Part shown: positions 6,481 through 6,787 of the stretch, in pieces
Layout: each line of letters opens with the position of its first letter
Position numbering within the stretch: position 1 is the stretch's first letter
From: Thiobacillaceae bacterium
Lineage (GTDB): Bacteria > Pseudomonadota > Gammaproteobacteria > Burkholderiales > Thiobacillaceae
Reading direction: 5' to 3'
NCBI GenBank assembly: GCA_024643305.1
Contig: JAHENE010000110.1
Location: 1 to 6,787 of the forward strand
Length of the DNA stretch: 6,787 bases
The notes under the pieces: generated by a model
Seen by the model: the letters and a program-made list of their open reading frames with translations, nothing else
What the model was told of the DNA's origin: nothing
Databases searched by the model: none
Translations under genes and position numbers: made by a program

Positions 6481-6787
6481 TCAGTGACGTTGCGATACAT
6501 TGGAACTGTCCTTGCGTTGCAATACCAGTGGATCAAACGAACGTCCGCCACCGCTGAAGAAACGCGAAAAGCCTTCATAGTATTCAAGGCGCAAAACCTG
6601 AATGGCAACAATTGCCCCCTCCAACGCCAGAATGATGATGTTGCCGATCACATGCGTAACAAGGCGCCCCGCAGTCCCCATGTTTTCCGCAATGGTTAAA
6701 ACCGCCAGCGCGAGGGCCACGTGGTTGATGGAAAAAGCCGCGACACGCATGAAGGAAAGCGTATTGGCAAAAAAGCCGATAACCGAT
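6481..6787 (-). CDS. ntpI: V/A-type ATPase subunit I (membrane stator), C-terminal part only
   Basis: The frame is open to the right window edge, leaving the last 101 residues of a protein that is usually about 600-700 residues; the N-terminal part is outside. Subunit I (the a-subunit equivalent) forms the ion half-channels against the K ring. The visible piece starts SVIGFFANTLSFMRVAAFSINHVALAL, matching the conserved NTLSYxRLxAL...HAxLA helix in which the arginine (here the codon at 6745-6747, after LSFM) is the essential residue facing the ring glutamate. A second long helix follows, then LEGAIVAIQVLRLEYYEGFSRFFSGGGRSFDPL, which matches the conserved C-terminal segment with its second arginine (LRLEYYE) and the FFxGxGxxFxPL tail. 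It ends in TGA, 21 bases before the subunit K start, consistent with one operon. Confidence 0.93.
   Translation of the reverse strand, partial: SVIGFFANTLSFMRVAAFSINHVALALAVLTIAENMGTAGRLVTHVIGNIIILALEGAIVAIQVLRLEYYEGFSRFFSGGGRSFDPLVLQRKDSSNVSQRH

Noticed and set aside
5923..6699. Long plus-strand open frame of 258 codons opposite subunits I, K and F
   Set aside because: It runs antisense to clearly recognisable ATPase genes; its His/Gln/Arg-rich, low-hydrophobicity sequence with no recognisable domain is what the complement of membrane-protein codons gives.

Overview
This window carries most of a bacterial V/A-type (vacuolar/archaeal-like) rotary ATPase operon on the minus strand, followed by the 5' part of an unrelated gene for a secreted repeat protein. 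Both are transcribed from the right end of the window towards the left. Every confident gene is on the minus strand, and the long plus-strand reading frames are antisense shadows.

Layout in transcription order (right to left): the 3' end of subunit I (membrane stator, 6481-6787, cut by the window edge); subunit K (proteolipid ring, 6016-6459); subunit F (central stalk, 5691-6005); subunit E (peripheral stalk, 5062-5691); subunit A (catalytic, 3245-5065); subunit B (non-catalytic nucleotide-binding, 1842-3248); subunit D (central rotor shaft, 1237-1845). F/E, E/A, A/B and B/D are joined by overlapping stop/start codons, so this is a tight, translationally coupled unit. After D there is a 232-base gap with several inverted repeats. 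It is followed by a gene running off the left edge (1-1004) with a signal peptide, a beta-rich N-terminal domain and the first 1.2 units of a 123-residue tandem repeat, which looks like a large secreted or surface adhesin.

Together the ATPase genes give the A3B3 catalytic head, the D/F rotor shaft, a peripheral stalk subunit (E), the K ring and the C-terminal half-channel region of I. The machine couples ATP hydrolysis or synthesis to ion movement across the cytoplasmic membrane. The gene for subunit C (the d/AC39 adaptor between shaft and ring) and any small G/H-type partner of E are not between I and D, so they must lie outside the window or be absent. In subunit K the ion-binding glutamate is present, but the position of the Na+-ligand glutamine of Enterococcus NtpK appears to be leucine, which hints at H+ rather than Na+ coupling (inference).

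The moderately high GC, the codon use and the combination of a V/A-ATPase with a large repeat adhesin would fit a Gram-negative proteobacterium. This cannot be settled from the window. I see a known machine with some unusual local details rather than a clearly new system.
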